Shown in pieces: positions 31,131 to 42,413 of a stretch of 64,000 nt of DNA. Each line of letters opens with the position of its first letter. Within the stretch, counting starts at the first letter, position 1. This DNA comes from Pochonia chlamydosporia 170. Lineage: Eukaryota > Ascomycota > Sordariomycetes > Hypocreales > Clavicipitaceae. The stretch lies in the NCBI RefSeq assembly GCF_001653235.2, contig NC_035791.1, positions 3,658,001 through 3,722,000 of the forward strand, read 5' to 3'. Under the pieces are notes generated by a model. It was not told the DNA's origin. It made no database searches and saw only the letters and a list, made by a program, of their open reading frames with translations. The position numbers and the translations under genes are program-made.

Positions 31131-33745
31131 CTTGAACTGATTTACACTTGCATGCACTCTGTGATGGATGAATGCACAAAGGTCTATGCTCTCGCGAATC
31201 TACGTGTATCGCGCCCGGGGCATTCGTACATTTTATTATCGACAGGATTAGCTACTCGTCTCCCTTGAGTAGCCAATAGGCACGGTGTTACCCCTTGTGT
31301 AACGGGCGAGGAAATGCGATTGAGACATGCATGGGCTAGATTGAATGGCCGTGCGCCTCAGTTTTCCCATCCATGGCCTAGATGGACCCCTTTCCTGCCA
31401 GGAATGACAGGCACTTAGGCCTCGATACGTAGCAGAAGATCACTGGGTCAGATCTACAGTGAACAAAGGGGCTGTGGGATATGGTTTCGCGTGCTCATCA
31501 ACTCGTCAATGATGATGGCGACAAAGTGCATTTCATCAAGATCTCGTTTGCACGCTGGTCCCTGGACTAGCATCAGCCTCCACCCTATTAGTGGCTAGTC
31601 ATGGCAAAAGGAAATGGAGAACGGCTTTATTATGGATCTACAGGCTAATAATCTTGATTAGCAGCCAAGGTTCCCCTGTGGCTGCTTGGAAGCCGGCAAT
31701 TGCCTGCTCTACCTTTTTGTGCCGCTCCTGTATTGGACACCAAAACACGTAAGATGAGGTAGAGTGAGACAATTGTTTGTCTGGAGGTTAGGCAAGTGGT
31801 GAATCATAAGTTTGTTCCTCTCACAGGCATTCACAGTCAACAATTACGCCGAAATTCTGGGCCCTCGAGTGGAATAGTTCCCGCTATTCGGTGGAAATGG
31901 TGGAACTTGTGGTCATTCGTTCGCACGACGTAATGCTGGGAGGAATTCCAGTTTCAACTTGAGGGATGAGAAGTGCCCATTCCGCATGAAGGTCGGTGTT
32001 TTGCCAAGGCAATTTGTTCGCAATTATTCTCTCTGGCAAGATATTCTGCTTCTGAATCCTGGGCACTCTGGCTGAGGGCTGAGAGAAGGGAGGCGGTCGG
32101 CGTTGAACACTGACTTGGGGTAAATTCGTATCCAACGCACATAGAATTCCTTGCCTTTGCGATCGAGCATCTTGTAAATGTGGCGACTTAGTTTAGCGGG
32201 CGAAATGGTGGCTTCCGGGCGGAATCGTCCGTTGGGTCCAACAAGAAAGCCGAGGAGACAGAGTTAGCCAAGGTATCAACAGCTTTGGGAGGTGGCACTG
32301 TTTAATATTAGTACCCTCACTTTTCTGCTCATGTTCAAAATCTATCTTTAGTCCCCTCTCGATCCCTCTTAGCTCATGGCGTCCTCCAGTTTCATCGTTG
32401 CATGCAATGTTACGGCGGTGCTCTGGTCCAATGTCCAAGGCGGCTGAACGGCTGACACGGGGCGATCTGGCATTTGGAGGTAATTTATTTTTCCTGCTGT
32501 GTCACTCGATGCCTCGCAGCAACAGAGGAGCACCTGAGAAGCAGCCTAGGAGCAAACTCCGGGACCAAAAAAGGGCATCCGGGCGCAAACGAAGCCATGC
32601 CCACCAATGCGTATGCGCAAAACATCGTGTCACCGTGTTACTTGCTGGGACAGACACGTTCGAGTCTGATGGATTCTACTCAAATTCAACAAAATTGTGC
32701 GCCCTTTTCCCAGCAATAGCTTAATGAGTCTGGTCCCTGGAGTTATGTTCTGGATTCGGGGTTTACTGAGCCCTTAGCCCCGGGTTCACCGCCAAAAAGT
32801 AAACCAACCAACCATCCCAAAGGCCCTGGTTCATCGCAGAGAGTCTCGGTTGTAGATCCTTCTTTTGGCTGAAATAAAAATGTGATTCACGTCACCTGTA
32901 CACGAGTTTCTGCCAGTCTCTCTTCCAATACAGCTCTCGAGTCCCGCTGAGACTCCGCCACAGTCTCCAATTCTGGAATGGCTTCCTTCAAAGATTTCCC
33001 CTCTTCCCGGCCGCTGCCCTATCGAAATTCTGAGTTTACTCACGATCTTGTGGTCCCCTCTGCCCTGCCCAACCATGAAACCATGACTTGCAGGCACTTT
33101 GCAGGCACTAGAGAGGCCGACTTCCAGCCCCATGGCCGAGGGACCGAAGGAATATCTCTCAAAGGTGGGATTACAGTGGATCTTGGAACTCGACGGCGCC
33201 GGGATACGCTTGCCTAACTCCATGTGTGATGCGTCTTTCGTCTTTTCTTCCTTCTCCCTGCCTGCTGGTTCGCCAATCCCATGGCCCATGGCCGGTTCAT
33301 CGTGGACATCCGGACCCAAACGCATCACCCGTCCCCCGATGTATCCAATGACGACGTAGATGTCCTTTCGTACATGCATGTGGGCAACAGGCACAAGCAT
33401 CATGATACTAGACAGCGGCTCGTGGCGTAGATTCTTCCTTGTCATGGGCCGAGACCAGTGGAGTATATTTCTTGGAATATGAACTTTCCTATTTGATGAA
33501 GGTGACTGACAACGCTGGTTTTCTGGGCGGGGGATGATGAACTAGTCTAGATGCCCCAGACATTTGCCTTCTCCGTTGTGAAGCTCGGACTGTCGGGACT
33601 TTTGCTATACCCAATTTCCCTTGGTATATATATACATGTGGTTGTTGCCGTCGTAGAGAGTTTTGCGCCTCCCATCGCGAACCATCCTTACTACGCACAA
33701 TCCTTTGTTTGTTCAGCAGCGTCTATATTCGCAAAAGAAGTCATT
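31131..33745. other. 2.6-kb non-coding stretch
   Basis: Between divergent genes, so it holds two promoters, but it is long. Both strands are open for roughly 200 codons near 32831-33445. Neither frame shows a domain, signal peptide or convincing exon boundaries, so I do not call a gene. A short alternating TA run (TATATATATA) lies near 33625. Confidence 0.5.
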
Positions 33746-35777
33746 ATGACGGGAATCAGTCATCTGAATGTGTACTCGGGGCCGGACTCGGTGCGAAAGT
33801 ACTTTGATCCAGAGTGCCAACCGCCGTTGCCCTTGGTCGAGATCCCAGAATGCCTTAATCCTTATAGAGCCGACGGGGTGCGTATCTACGCCAAGATGAT
33901 GTCAATGCATCCCGCGACCAATGTCAAAGTCATGCCAGGTTAGATTTCTTAGTCCCAATTTAACGGTTTACAGGCAGAGGTGCTAAACATGAAATAGCCA
34001 TGAATCTGTTGGAAAAGGGCATCGAGAAAGGCAAAACCACCACGGTCATGGAGAGCTCCTCAGGATCAACCGTCATCTCAATGGCAATGGTCGCACGAGC
34101 TTTCCATGGCATAAACGATGTGCATGCCTTTCTGAGCAACAAGACTAGCGAAACTAAGTTGCGTCTAATGCAATTTTTTGGACTGAACGTGTAAGCCTCA
34201 ACATCCTGACCTGCCATCCCTTTGATCTGCACCATTCTGATCTCGTGCCAAACCACACAACAGAACGCTTTTTGGCGGACCAGCCCAGCCAACGCCCATT
34301 GATGAACGAGGCGGAATCCGTGCGGCTGCTCGCAAGGCAGCGGAGTCAGAATCTGTCTGCAGCCCCAATCAGTACCAGAACGATGACGTGAGTTTCGCGA
34401 CTCCTGATAGGTGTGAATGAAGCCTGGATGTCGACTAACACACACGACAGAACTGGAAAGCCCATGTCCGCTGGACTGGACCACAGATCCATAGGCAGTT
34501 ACCCGATATTGATGTTATTGTGGCTTCCATGGGGACATCCGGTAAGACTTTCCTTAACGGTTGACGGCACGACGAGTTTTCCAGCCCGTCCCAGTCACAG
34601 ATGCAGTTGCAGTTCCAGACTGACCAAGATGGCAAGGTACCATGACTGGACTTGGCACATACTTCAAGGAAGCAAAACCTTCGGTTTACCGACTTGCGTA
34701 AGTCTGTCTCATCATCTTGTTGGTCTCCTCGTCTTGTTGACAGCTCTCGGTTAGCGTTTGTACTAATGCCGGAGAGCGAGTTCCCGGTCCCCGCGAGTAC
34801 TCCTTGATGAACGAAGTCAAGTTCCCCTACAAGGCAGCCATTGACGCTCTAGAGGAAGTTGGGGCAAAGGAATCATACAGTCTTTCATTGGACCTTACCA
34901 GGCAGGGCATTGTATGCGGGCCATCCTCTGGCTTCACCCTGCAAGGCCTGTTCCAGCGACTGGAGAAGAAGAAGCAAGAAGGAACTCTTTCGCAATTGGC
35001 CGGTCCCAATGGCGAAATCAATTGCGTCTTCATTTGCTCGGACCTCCCGTATCAGTACTTGAACGAGTACTTCCAAAATCTCGGCCCAGAAAAGTTCAGT
35101 CCCGTGAAGAACGAGGTAAGACATACATTTGCGCAAATGGATCCCTTGGCGAGCAGTGCTTACCGTATGCTTCGCAACCACAGAGACTTCGAAACGTCGA
35201 TCTTTACCGATACGATGATGCTTGGGAGAGGAAGGCCGTCGATGCGGTGTCCGACTTCTTCACCATCCAGCCAACAAGTGGCGTCTCTACTGTGCTGTCT
35301 CTTGCTGCTGGTGGTTCGGGGGAGCTGGAAAAGTATCTCGTCGCCAGGCAAAATACCCAGATCCTGGATTTCCGTCGTGCTGCCGATTTCGACGCCCTCC
35401 ACTTGCCTAACTCCGTCAATATTCCTCTTGAAACTTTGAGAAATGGAGCGGCTTGTGGCAGTCCCTTCGCCAACCCTGTTGACGACTGTACGATGCTTGA
35501 GGCATTGTGGTTGGAACTCGACGGTCATTTCACCACAAAGGACAAGAATGGACAGAGGAACCCAAGTGCAGAGACATTGATGGCCATTTTGAAGAACAAG
35601 AAGGTTCTGACCGTTTGCTACGATGGCGACAGCGCCAGAGTCGCAAACAGCGTGCTTCGTCACAATGGAGTTCAAGCGGAAAGTATTTCGGGAGGTTTCG
35701 CGGCTCTGTCCAAAGTTGAGCTACCCAACGCTGGCGCCGCTCAGCAATCAAGTCACGTCGTATCCGTTGAAGCCTAA
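33746..35777 (+). CDS. cysteine synthase-like PLP enzyme fused to a rhodanese domain
   Basis: A 538-aa fusion from seven exons: 33746-33938, 33998-34190, 34264-34387, 34451-34541, 34637-34697, 34755-35115 and 35184-35777. Phases close at each join. Residues about 25-340 are a fold-type II PLP domain: IYAKMMSMHPATNVKVMPAM carries the Schiff-base Lys61 in place of the usual SVKDR Lys, ESSSGSTVISMA (83-94) matches the substrate loop S/T-S-G-N-T, VASMGTSGTMTGLGTYFKE binds the phosphate, and GERVPGPREYSL is typical of the subfamily. Exon 7 holds a rhodanese domain (QILDFRRAADFDALHLPNSV) with the active-site Cys486 in VCYDGDSAR. Cysteine synthases join O-acetylserine and sulfide; related enzymes make beta-cyanoalanine. 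Rhodaneses move sulfane sulfur. A sulfide or cyanide role is inferred. Confidence 0.85.
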
Positions 35778-38700
35778 CGGTTCAATGGTCTCATGGGTGC
35801 CATGGTTCAGTATTGACATGATCCAGGCTGACCAGAGCTTTGGTGACGATATGAAGTTGCCATTCCTTGCATGTTTTTTTTTCAACATCTATTCTTATTC
35901 TCATTTGATTATTCGACCTCGGTCGATGGGAGTTTGTTCAGAAGAGCAGTGGGCTTCTGGAACATTTTCGACTTTTTCAGTCCTTTTTCAGATCATCCAG
36001 CACAACTTTCCTTTCACCGGAGTAATCTAGATCGAGGCGAGCAGTGGGTGCCTGCGACTCTAGAAGATTCAAACTCGGCTATCCAGTGCGCGAAATACCG
36101 AGATGATAATGTTACGATGATTACTTACAAAGGAGTTTGCTTTGCTTTTTTGGGAACACACAAAATACCGAGGTTGGGGGAGATGGTGCCTGGAAGTGCA
36201 GTGGGTTTCCGAGGTTCCTTGAAATTTCAACAATGCAGAGATGCGAGTGGAGGATGATGGAGGTGGACCAATATTTTGGAGTGGCGGTTGGCAAGACTCG
36301 GCGTTCGGAGCCGGTTACGAATTCAACATCGCGTCGGGCAGACGAGCGGTGAAAGTCTTGTGTTTCCGAAACTCTGGGACGAGCAGTGGGCGTCTTGCAG
36401 AGTTATGAGCTGGGCTATGACGAAGGCGGATGGAGATGGAGACTGGCCCAGCGAAAACCAAACAAACGTTTTCTTCTTGTCATTCTTTCTAAATCTATCG
36501 TCAGTATACTAACGGGACGTGGATTAGATTATTGATATGAACGCCTTTTTGCTCAACTGGCAAAAGGGCTCGTTAGCACTTGGCCTGCCCCTTGATGGGT
36601 TTGCCTCGACTTAACAAAACTTGGCAGTTTTGGGGTTTTCTGTCTCTTTTGAGCCTTTCCCCCCAAACGAGTAATACTCTGTCCCAGTCCCCTGGTAAAT
36701 TTGGCGTGGCGTTGCGCAAGCTTTCCGCTTCAAGATGACTCTGGCTTGTGTGGTTGTCGTTCCACATATCCAGATTCTGACATCGGTGTTGTCAATGTCC
36801 GTTTTGTGAATAGTCTCGGGCAGAGATTGTCAATACTTCTTCACCATGGTATGGTGGCTGTGGCGCCGGGCACCATTGAAGAAACGCCTCTTGAGGCACT
36901 AGATCATCAGCGACGCCAGCCATTATTCCCCTGATATCCGCAACTCATCCAATACCGTGTTTGTCGCGCCCAAAACACGTAATGCCTAATTTCCAGTTCC
37001 CATAGAAAAACTTGCATCTATAGGTCCCAGGCCTCAAAATATGGATTGCGGCGCATTGCATTTTCAGCTTGACTCAAAGCCGACCTGGATCGAACGCTAA
37101 GTAGAACCATCGAGACGTGATGAGCGGCTCCCACCCAGTCCCAGCTCCATGGTAGACTCAATAGTTGCCCTACGGCTCCAGGGCTATCCATCCATTGATT
37201 CATCACTGCCCAGCGACTAGTGTAGTGGCGCCGCTATTTCCGCAGACTACATGAAAGCCACAGTCCCTGTGGCAGCCACTGGCAATGCCTGGTCCCTGTT
37301 GCGGCCGTGAGGCGAATGTGTTGTCATTGTTGTAATATTTCATTGTTTCTGTTTCAAGCATTTCAGCTCGGCAGTTCGACTCAGCTGTGCTTGTTGTTTA
37401 TGCTCACCTCATTATTGCCCGAGTATGGAGTACATTGTGGAGAGTATGGCGTCGACAAGGCTGGAAAGCTGCAATTTTAAATGAATGCAGAAGTCTCACC
37501 AATGGATACCACTAATACTCGGCAGCTTTTCACTAAATGAGTTAACTGCACAGCGCCTGTCATGAGAGCATTTTCTCCACGGAGACCCCGTACATGTCAC
37601 GATGCTGACGACCTAAGCCAAACCATTCCCATCGGGGATCAGCAGCCAGCCTTATACCAACTAGTAACTTGCTGAACATGATGATGGATACAGCCCCAGT
37701 TGTAGCAGGCTATCAGCTTCAGCTGTAAGCGAGTTGTAGTAATACTCGACGCTTACAGAGCAGAGGATGTGCGTGGAAAGGATGAACCAGGTTCTGCATC
37801 TCCCGTCAGCCTTGTGTCGCCGCATTGTCATCACAGGCCACTTTCCCAGCAGCGTGGTTCCAATTCATGTTCAGGCTGTGGTGAAACACCGGGAACTCAA
37901 CACGTCGATCCGTTCGAGACTCGATTGATAGCCGCAATAAATGGTGTGTCGCCCACTTCCATCCCGATGAGCCCAGATCGAAAACTAGCGACGGAGATGG
38001 GCCAAGGCAACGACCCTCGTCCCTGCTCCCATCGCTTCCCATAAACCTCTGTGCTGCAGTCAACTACCACATGGTAGAAACGGACCCAGAGCCATGGTCG
38101 GGACTACCGAGGATGACATGGACAAGGACGCTGGAGGCTCTGAAAGACACCAGACGCCACTGCCCTTGGGGAGAATGTGGCTTGCAACCTGTAAGACAGC
38201 CCTGGTCACTACGACCCAGCTGTCACATTTATTGGCCGTGTGTGCCCTTGATGAGAGAAAACAAGCGTAGGAGCAGAGGCTGGACATGCAGGCCTAGTGG
38301 GCAGACAAGCCTTTTTTTGGGTCCATGGTGTGTGGCATCGTCGTGCACATCCGCACCACGCTGCTCAATCTGACTCTGATGGCCAGGGCAGGGTAGCGAA
38401 TGGGGGGAGGCGAACGGCATCGTGTGACGCGGCAAGAACGAGGCAATAAAGGGGACCTAAAAATGAACTTAGTTGGCTGCGGAACAAATGGTGGGCGAGT
38501 GGGTGTGGCTGACGAGTGCGAGCAAGTGTCTGATTAGTCTGGTGATGGATGTGATTGACACCTGGGGGGATGTGTGATGGAGGTTGTGCATGGATGGATG
38601 GAGATGGAGATGGATGGGCGATGCCCACTTGTGGAAACGGATATCATATTAATTACGAACAACGCCGGAATAGGAACTAGGTGTAAGCAGAAGTGGCCTG

Positions 38701-39201
38701 CTTTCTTCTCTTTAAAGGAGTCTGATGATCGTTTCTTCTTTTTATTCTTATTAAAGTGCTCTGACACCTTCATTGTTCCTGACGAAGCTGGACGTCTGTC
38801 TGGGTTTCGTGTTTTGATTCTTCTTTGCTCGTGCCATCTTCAGCTTGGCTACTTCACAAATTACCGTGTGACAAAAACGCTGCAGAAAGCAAGGCACGCT
38901 GCTCTTTTCCTTGGAGTCGGCTTCTGAAACAGGATTTTCTTGTGCCCATCATATCCTGCCGGGTATTTATGCAGTGAGCCTGCGATCCGAACCAAGATAC
39001 GACAGGAAGAAGGCTGTCGTGGGGGCAATTTACCCTCATTGTCTGCCAACCTCGTCTTCTTTGGACTCGTTTATATCGACACCGAATCCCTTTCTTTCGC
39101 CAAACATCGACCCCAAATATCTACTTATTCTCTTTTCTTACCTTTGCTCATTACCAGTCTTGACGAGAAAACAGCCCGTTCTAGACTCGGCACTTGGCAT
39201 C
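35778..39201. other. 3.4-kb non-coding stretch with one strong hairpin
   Basis: The longest gene-free stretch in the window. Frames are short and overlap on both strands without family signals. It may hold a long upstream region for the gene at 39202, whose frame stays open back to 38911. The inverted repeat at 37723-37758 is listed separately. Confidence 0.5.
37723..37758. repeat. interrupted inverted repeat (hairpin)
   Basis: CTGTAAGC (37723-37730) pairs with GCTTACAG (37751-37758). GAGT (37731-37734) then pairs with ACTC (37744-37747), with GAC bulged on the 3' side and a nine-base loop. It lies in a gene-free region, so coding constraint does not explain it. Its role is unknown; it could be an RNA fold or a protein-binding dyad. 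Confidence 0.5.
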
Positions 39202-40095
39202 ATGTCCAGATCGTGGAGTCAACGGCATGCGTCTGCAAGCCCAACCACGATGCCTCCAGCTACACCGCAACCACAACCGCATCAACATCAGCATCAGCCG
39301 CAGCAGCAACAGTCTGGGCAACTTCGCCGCATGACATCATTCACACAGCGTTTCCGAAGCAGCAAACCCGCGTCCACGGCAGCACACGTCGAGTCCGCGA
39401 CGCAGGCACAGCAGGACCAAACTCGCCCACGAACATTCTACGTGCCCACCCACGCAGCATCCAGTTTCGCGAGAACCGTCTCCCCGCTGTCAAGGACTCG
39501 TATCGACGAGAGGGACGAGCTGGAGCATGCATGTGAGGAACCGAGCAGACCAGCAAGCGGACTCGGCACGCGCTCCACACCCAGGAAGAACCATGCTCAT
39601 GCTCACGCTCGCACCAACAGCACTCCTTCAACCAACAGCATGAACCCTGTCGCCGTTAGAAATGACAGCTCTGATCCTGTGCCCTTGCAGCGGGCCAGTA
39701 CCACCCGCAAAAGTGACCTGGATACATCGTCGTCAAACGACTACGCTACCTTTCTCGCACAGGCACAGGCGAATGACCGCGCTTTTCGCACGCGATGGGC
39801 TCAAAGGGAGAGGGAGCGCGAGCGCGAATGGGCATCGAGTCATCTGGCTGGACTGCCGCAGAGCTTCAAGGGCACGCAGCGTGACAGTGCATATTACTCG
39901 GTTGGATCGTTGTCGCGGAGCAGCATGAGTGGGAGTGGGCCGCAGAAGCAGCAGGTGGTTCATGAGCGCTTTTCTGCACCTATTCACGGTGACAGCACCC
40001 CGCGGACGCTGAATCAGAAACCGAGCAGGACGTTGGGGAGACGGATTTCTGAATATTTCAAACCTACTCCCGAGGGGGGTGTGACAGTCGCATGA
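39202..40095 (+). CDS. hypothetical disordered Gln/His/Ser-rich protein
   Basis: A 297-aa protein in one exon that I do not recognise. Its N terminus is a Pro/Gln/His-rich stretch (about residues 13-38), followed by RRMTSFTQRFRSSKP. The middle is Ser/Thr/Arg-rich. A charged helix-like segment QREREREREWASSHL (about 202-215) leads into DSAYYSVGSLSRSSMSGSG, and the end is basic (RTLGRRISEYFKPTP). There is no signal peptide, membrane span or enzyme motif. Composition suggests a disordered, phosphorylated regulatory or scaffold protein, which is inference only. The frame is open back to an ATG at 38911, but that extra part looks like leader sequence, so 39202 is preferred. Confidence 0.55.
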   Translation: MSRSWSQRHASASPTTMPPATPQPQPHQHQHQPQQQQSGQLRRMTSFTQRFRSSKPASTAAHVESATQAQQDQTRPRTFYVPTHAASSFARTVSPLSRTRIDERDELEHACEEPSRPASGLGTRSTPRKNHAHAHARTNSTPSTNSMNPVAVRNDSSDPVPLQRASTTRKSDLDTSSSNDYATFLAQAQANDRAFRTRWAQREREREREWASSHLAGLPQSFKGTQRDSAYYSVGSLSRSSMSGSGPQKQQVVHERFSAPIHGDSTPRTLNQKPSRTLGRRISEYFKPTPEGGVTVA

Positions 40096-40857
40096 ATCGA
40101 TTGTTTTTTGTTATTTGTTTGCGTCACAGCGGGCATTGAGGAAAACGCGTATTCTGGCGTATTGATTTCGTCATGTCACAGGGTATGATGGCGGATATAC
40201 AGGTGGCTTGGGATATAAATTATGGTAATGATGCACGATATCACGAGTATGCGAGGGATACAAATACAGGGCATTGTGTGCAGCCGGGGTTTATATGATA
40301 TTGAGAGTCAATAGAGTTTCTCGGTGGTTAAACAATTTTCTTCAGACACAATATGGACTTGTAATGTGTAACCCACATGCCTTTGTGGCTTGACTTGCCC
40401 AAACATTGATCCTCAGAAATATCCTTTCCATGCCCAATGTGTTCCATACAGATCCAGTAGTAATATCCGCCCGCATAATCTCCCCAACTGTCCAACGGAT
40501 ACAATGCCATATTCTGCACCATCTTCCACCTGGACTAAACCTAGTAAGGGTGCTAGAGTGCCATCCACTCAAAATGTCCAAGATATTAGATAAGAGCCAC
40601 GGCAAAAGATGGTCAAAAATGGTCCACGTCAAAAAATGCAAAATACACATGCCATATAATATGTCATGAAGTTGAAGCAAAATAAAAAGAGGTATCCCAA
40701 GATAAATTAATGCAACCACTTCCCCATGCTGAATGTCGTTAAAATGTCGTTAAATGTCAAGAATGCTCACGATTCAAACATCTCCAAGAAAATCAAGGCA
40801 TGTGTCCCCTTAGCGGATATCCGCTTGGTGGAATCGAGCCTTTCGCTGCATGTGGAA
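40096..40857. other. convergent intergenic stretch, nothing recognised
   Basis: A/T-rich 3' flanks of the disordered protein and the Whi5-like gene. A short echo AAATGTCGTT repeats at about 40739 and 40747. No gene seen. Confidence 0.5.
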
Positions 40858-42413
40858 TTAAACGCCCATAGCGCCAGCCAGTCGGTTACGACTCGGCGGC
40901 AGCTGAATCTCCTCATCAGAACTGTCCGCCAGCTCCGCCCCTGCATGATCAAGCATACGCTCAATGTCTTCATCTCGCAGAACTTTTCGGGCGGTTCCGT
41001 TCCCGAGGCCAAGACCGCTGGGCAATGATAATGTGGTCCTGTGACGGCTTGTCAAGCTCGTAGCCTGTCGTTTTGGAGTGGACCTATTGGGAGTGGTGTA
41101 GTGCTGGTGTTGCTGCTGTGGCGAATCCAAATCCATGGGTGAGTGTGGAGGAAGCATGGCCGGTGACTTGTCGAATCCAACCTTCTTGGCGGGAAGGGGT
41201 GGACGGTTCGCTGGCAAACCGCGTCTTGGGCCCGACGGGAGAGCATGCCGCTCACCAACACTTCGTGGCGGTGCACTTGAGTGTGGTCCAGGTGATCCTG
41301 AGGGCGAGAATGTATGTTTCAAGTTGGTCGAGTTCCCAGGGCTGCTCATAAATAAAAGAGTTTCGATGGCATCCTGCTCCCTGACATTTTTGTGCGGTGA
41401 GTACATAGTATGGTCCAGATGGCTTTGAGATCGTGCGAGTCCATTACTTATAGGCGTTGTCTGAGCAGATACGCGTGGAGACGCTGAATGTGAGTGAGAG
41501 AGCATGGTAGGCGTATATCGGGGGTTGGAGTTGCGTCGCGGATTCGACCTAGGGGCAGGCATCGATGAAGACGGCTGGATGGAAGCTGGCGGAGCCAAAG
41601 CTGGCTTATTGGACATGGCTGTTGGCGGAGAATTCGATTTCCTTCGAAAGTTGACAGGCTCGCGGGCGAACTGGACCTGAGAGGACGGTACACTCAACGT
41701 TAACCGTGGACTGGAAGAAGATCCGCTTCTTCGGTGCACGGTAGACGTGCTGGAGGTTGGAGAAGCAGCTTGTGAGGCCAGGCTCTCAACCTCATCCAGG
41801 TTTCTCGTCTGCCATCCATTATTCACTTTGACCATGGCGTAGGATAGCCGGGTCCTCAACTCCGCAGAAAGCTGTAATCAGATTAGCCTCGAATCACAAG
41901 CAGTGATGAAGTATATTTTGCTAGATTTGCACATACCTCGCCAATCGTGCTGCCAGTCGTCGAGGTGACGCTGACGGCACTTGTATTTCGCGAATGTCCT
42001 TTCACCGGACTCACGCTTCCGCCGCGAGCTTTGACCTCGCCGTCCGCCATTCTCTTTCTCGAATAACCGGGCGTCTCCAGTCCCAGTCTATCTTGGACGG
42101 CAGCTATGGCAGACAGTTGGTGCAGCTGACTATCCTGGCTGGATGCACCTGGTAATGCTTCTGGTCGAACGTTGGCATATCTGTTTTTCAACATGGCTGT
42201 TACCTCCGCGGCTGGAGGGCGTTCCATGCCGCCACTGGCATCACTACCAGGCGGCGTGACGACTTGATCGGTTGCAGAGGTCACATTGGAGGTCTGTGAA
42301 TTAGTGATGGACTGTGTTTGGCTTTGCGACGAATTGGTGCCGCTATCAAGTCCCGGCTGTGTTGCCTGGCCGTGCCGTTGACCAGGCAGAGAAGGATGGG
42401 AATCAATATCCAT
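40858..42413 (-). CDS. Whi5/Nrm1-type cell-cycle transcriptional repressor
   Basis: A 496-aa protein from exons 42413-41937 and 41871-40858, joined in phase 0 across GSTIGE-LSAEL. The joined region gives LSAELRTRLSYAMVKVNNGW followed by QTRNLDEVE (about residues 160-188). I recognise this as the short conserved motif of the Whi5/Nrm1 family (LxxRLxYAxVKVxNGWxxxxLxEVE). Family members bind SBF/MBF at G1/S promoters and are released by CDK phosphorylation. The rest is disordered and rich in Ser-Pro and Thr-Pro pairs (for example TTPISN, FSPSGSPGP, NRSTPKRQ), as expected for a CDK target. An N-terminal MDIDSHPSLPG follows the chosen ATG. Whether it acts as Whi5 or Nrm1 cannot be told. A stable hairpin lies about 190 nt upstream of the start. 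Confidence 0.85.

Noticed and set aside
32831..33445. A 204-codon minus-strand ORF with short plus-strand partners in the sulfur-gene upstream region.
   Set aside because: No domain, no secretion signal and no splice pattern; both strands are open, which points to chance.
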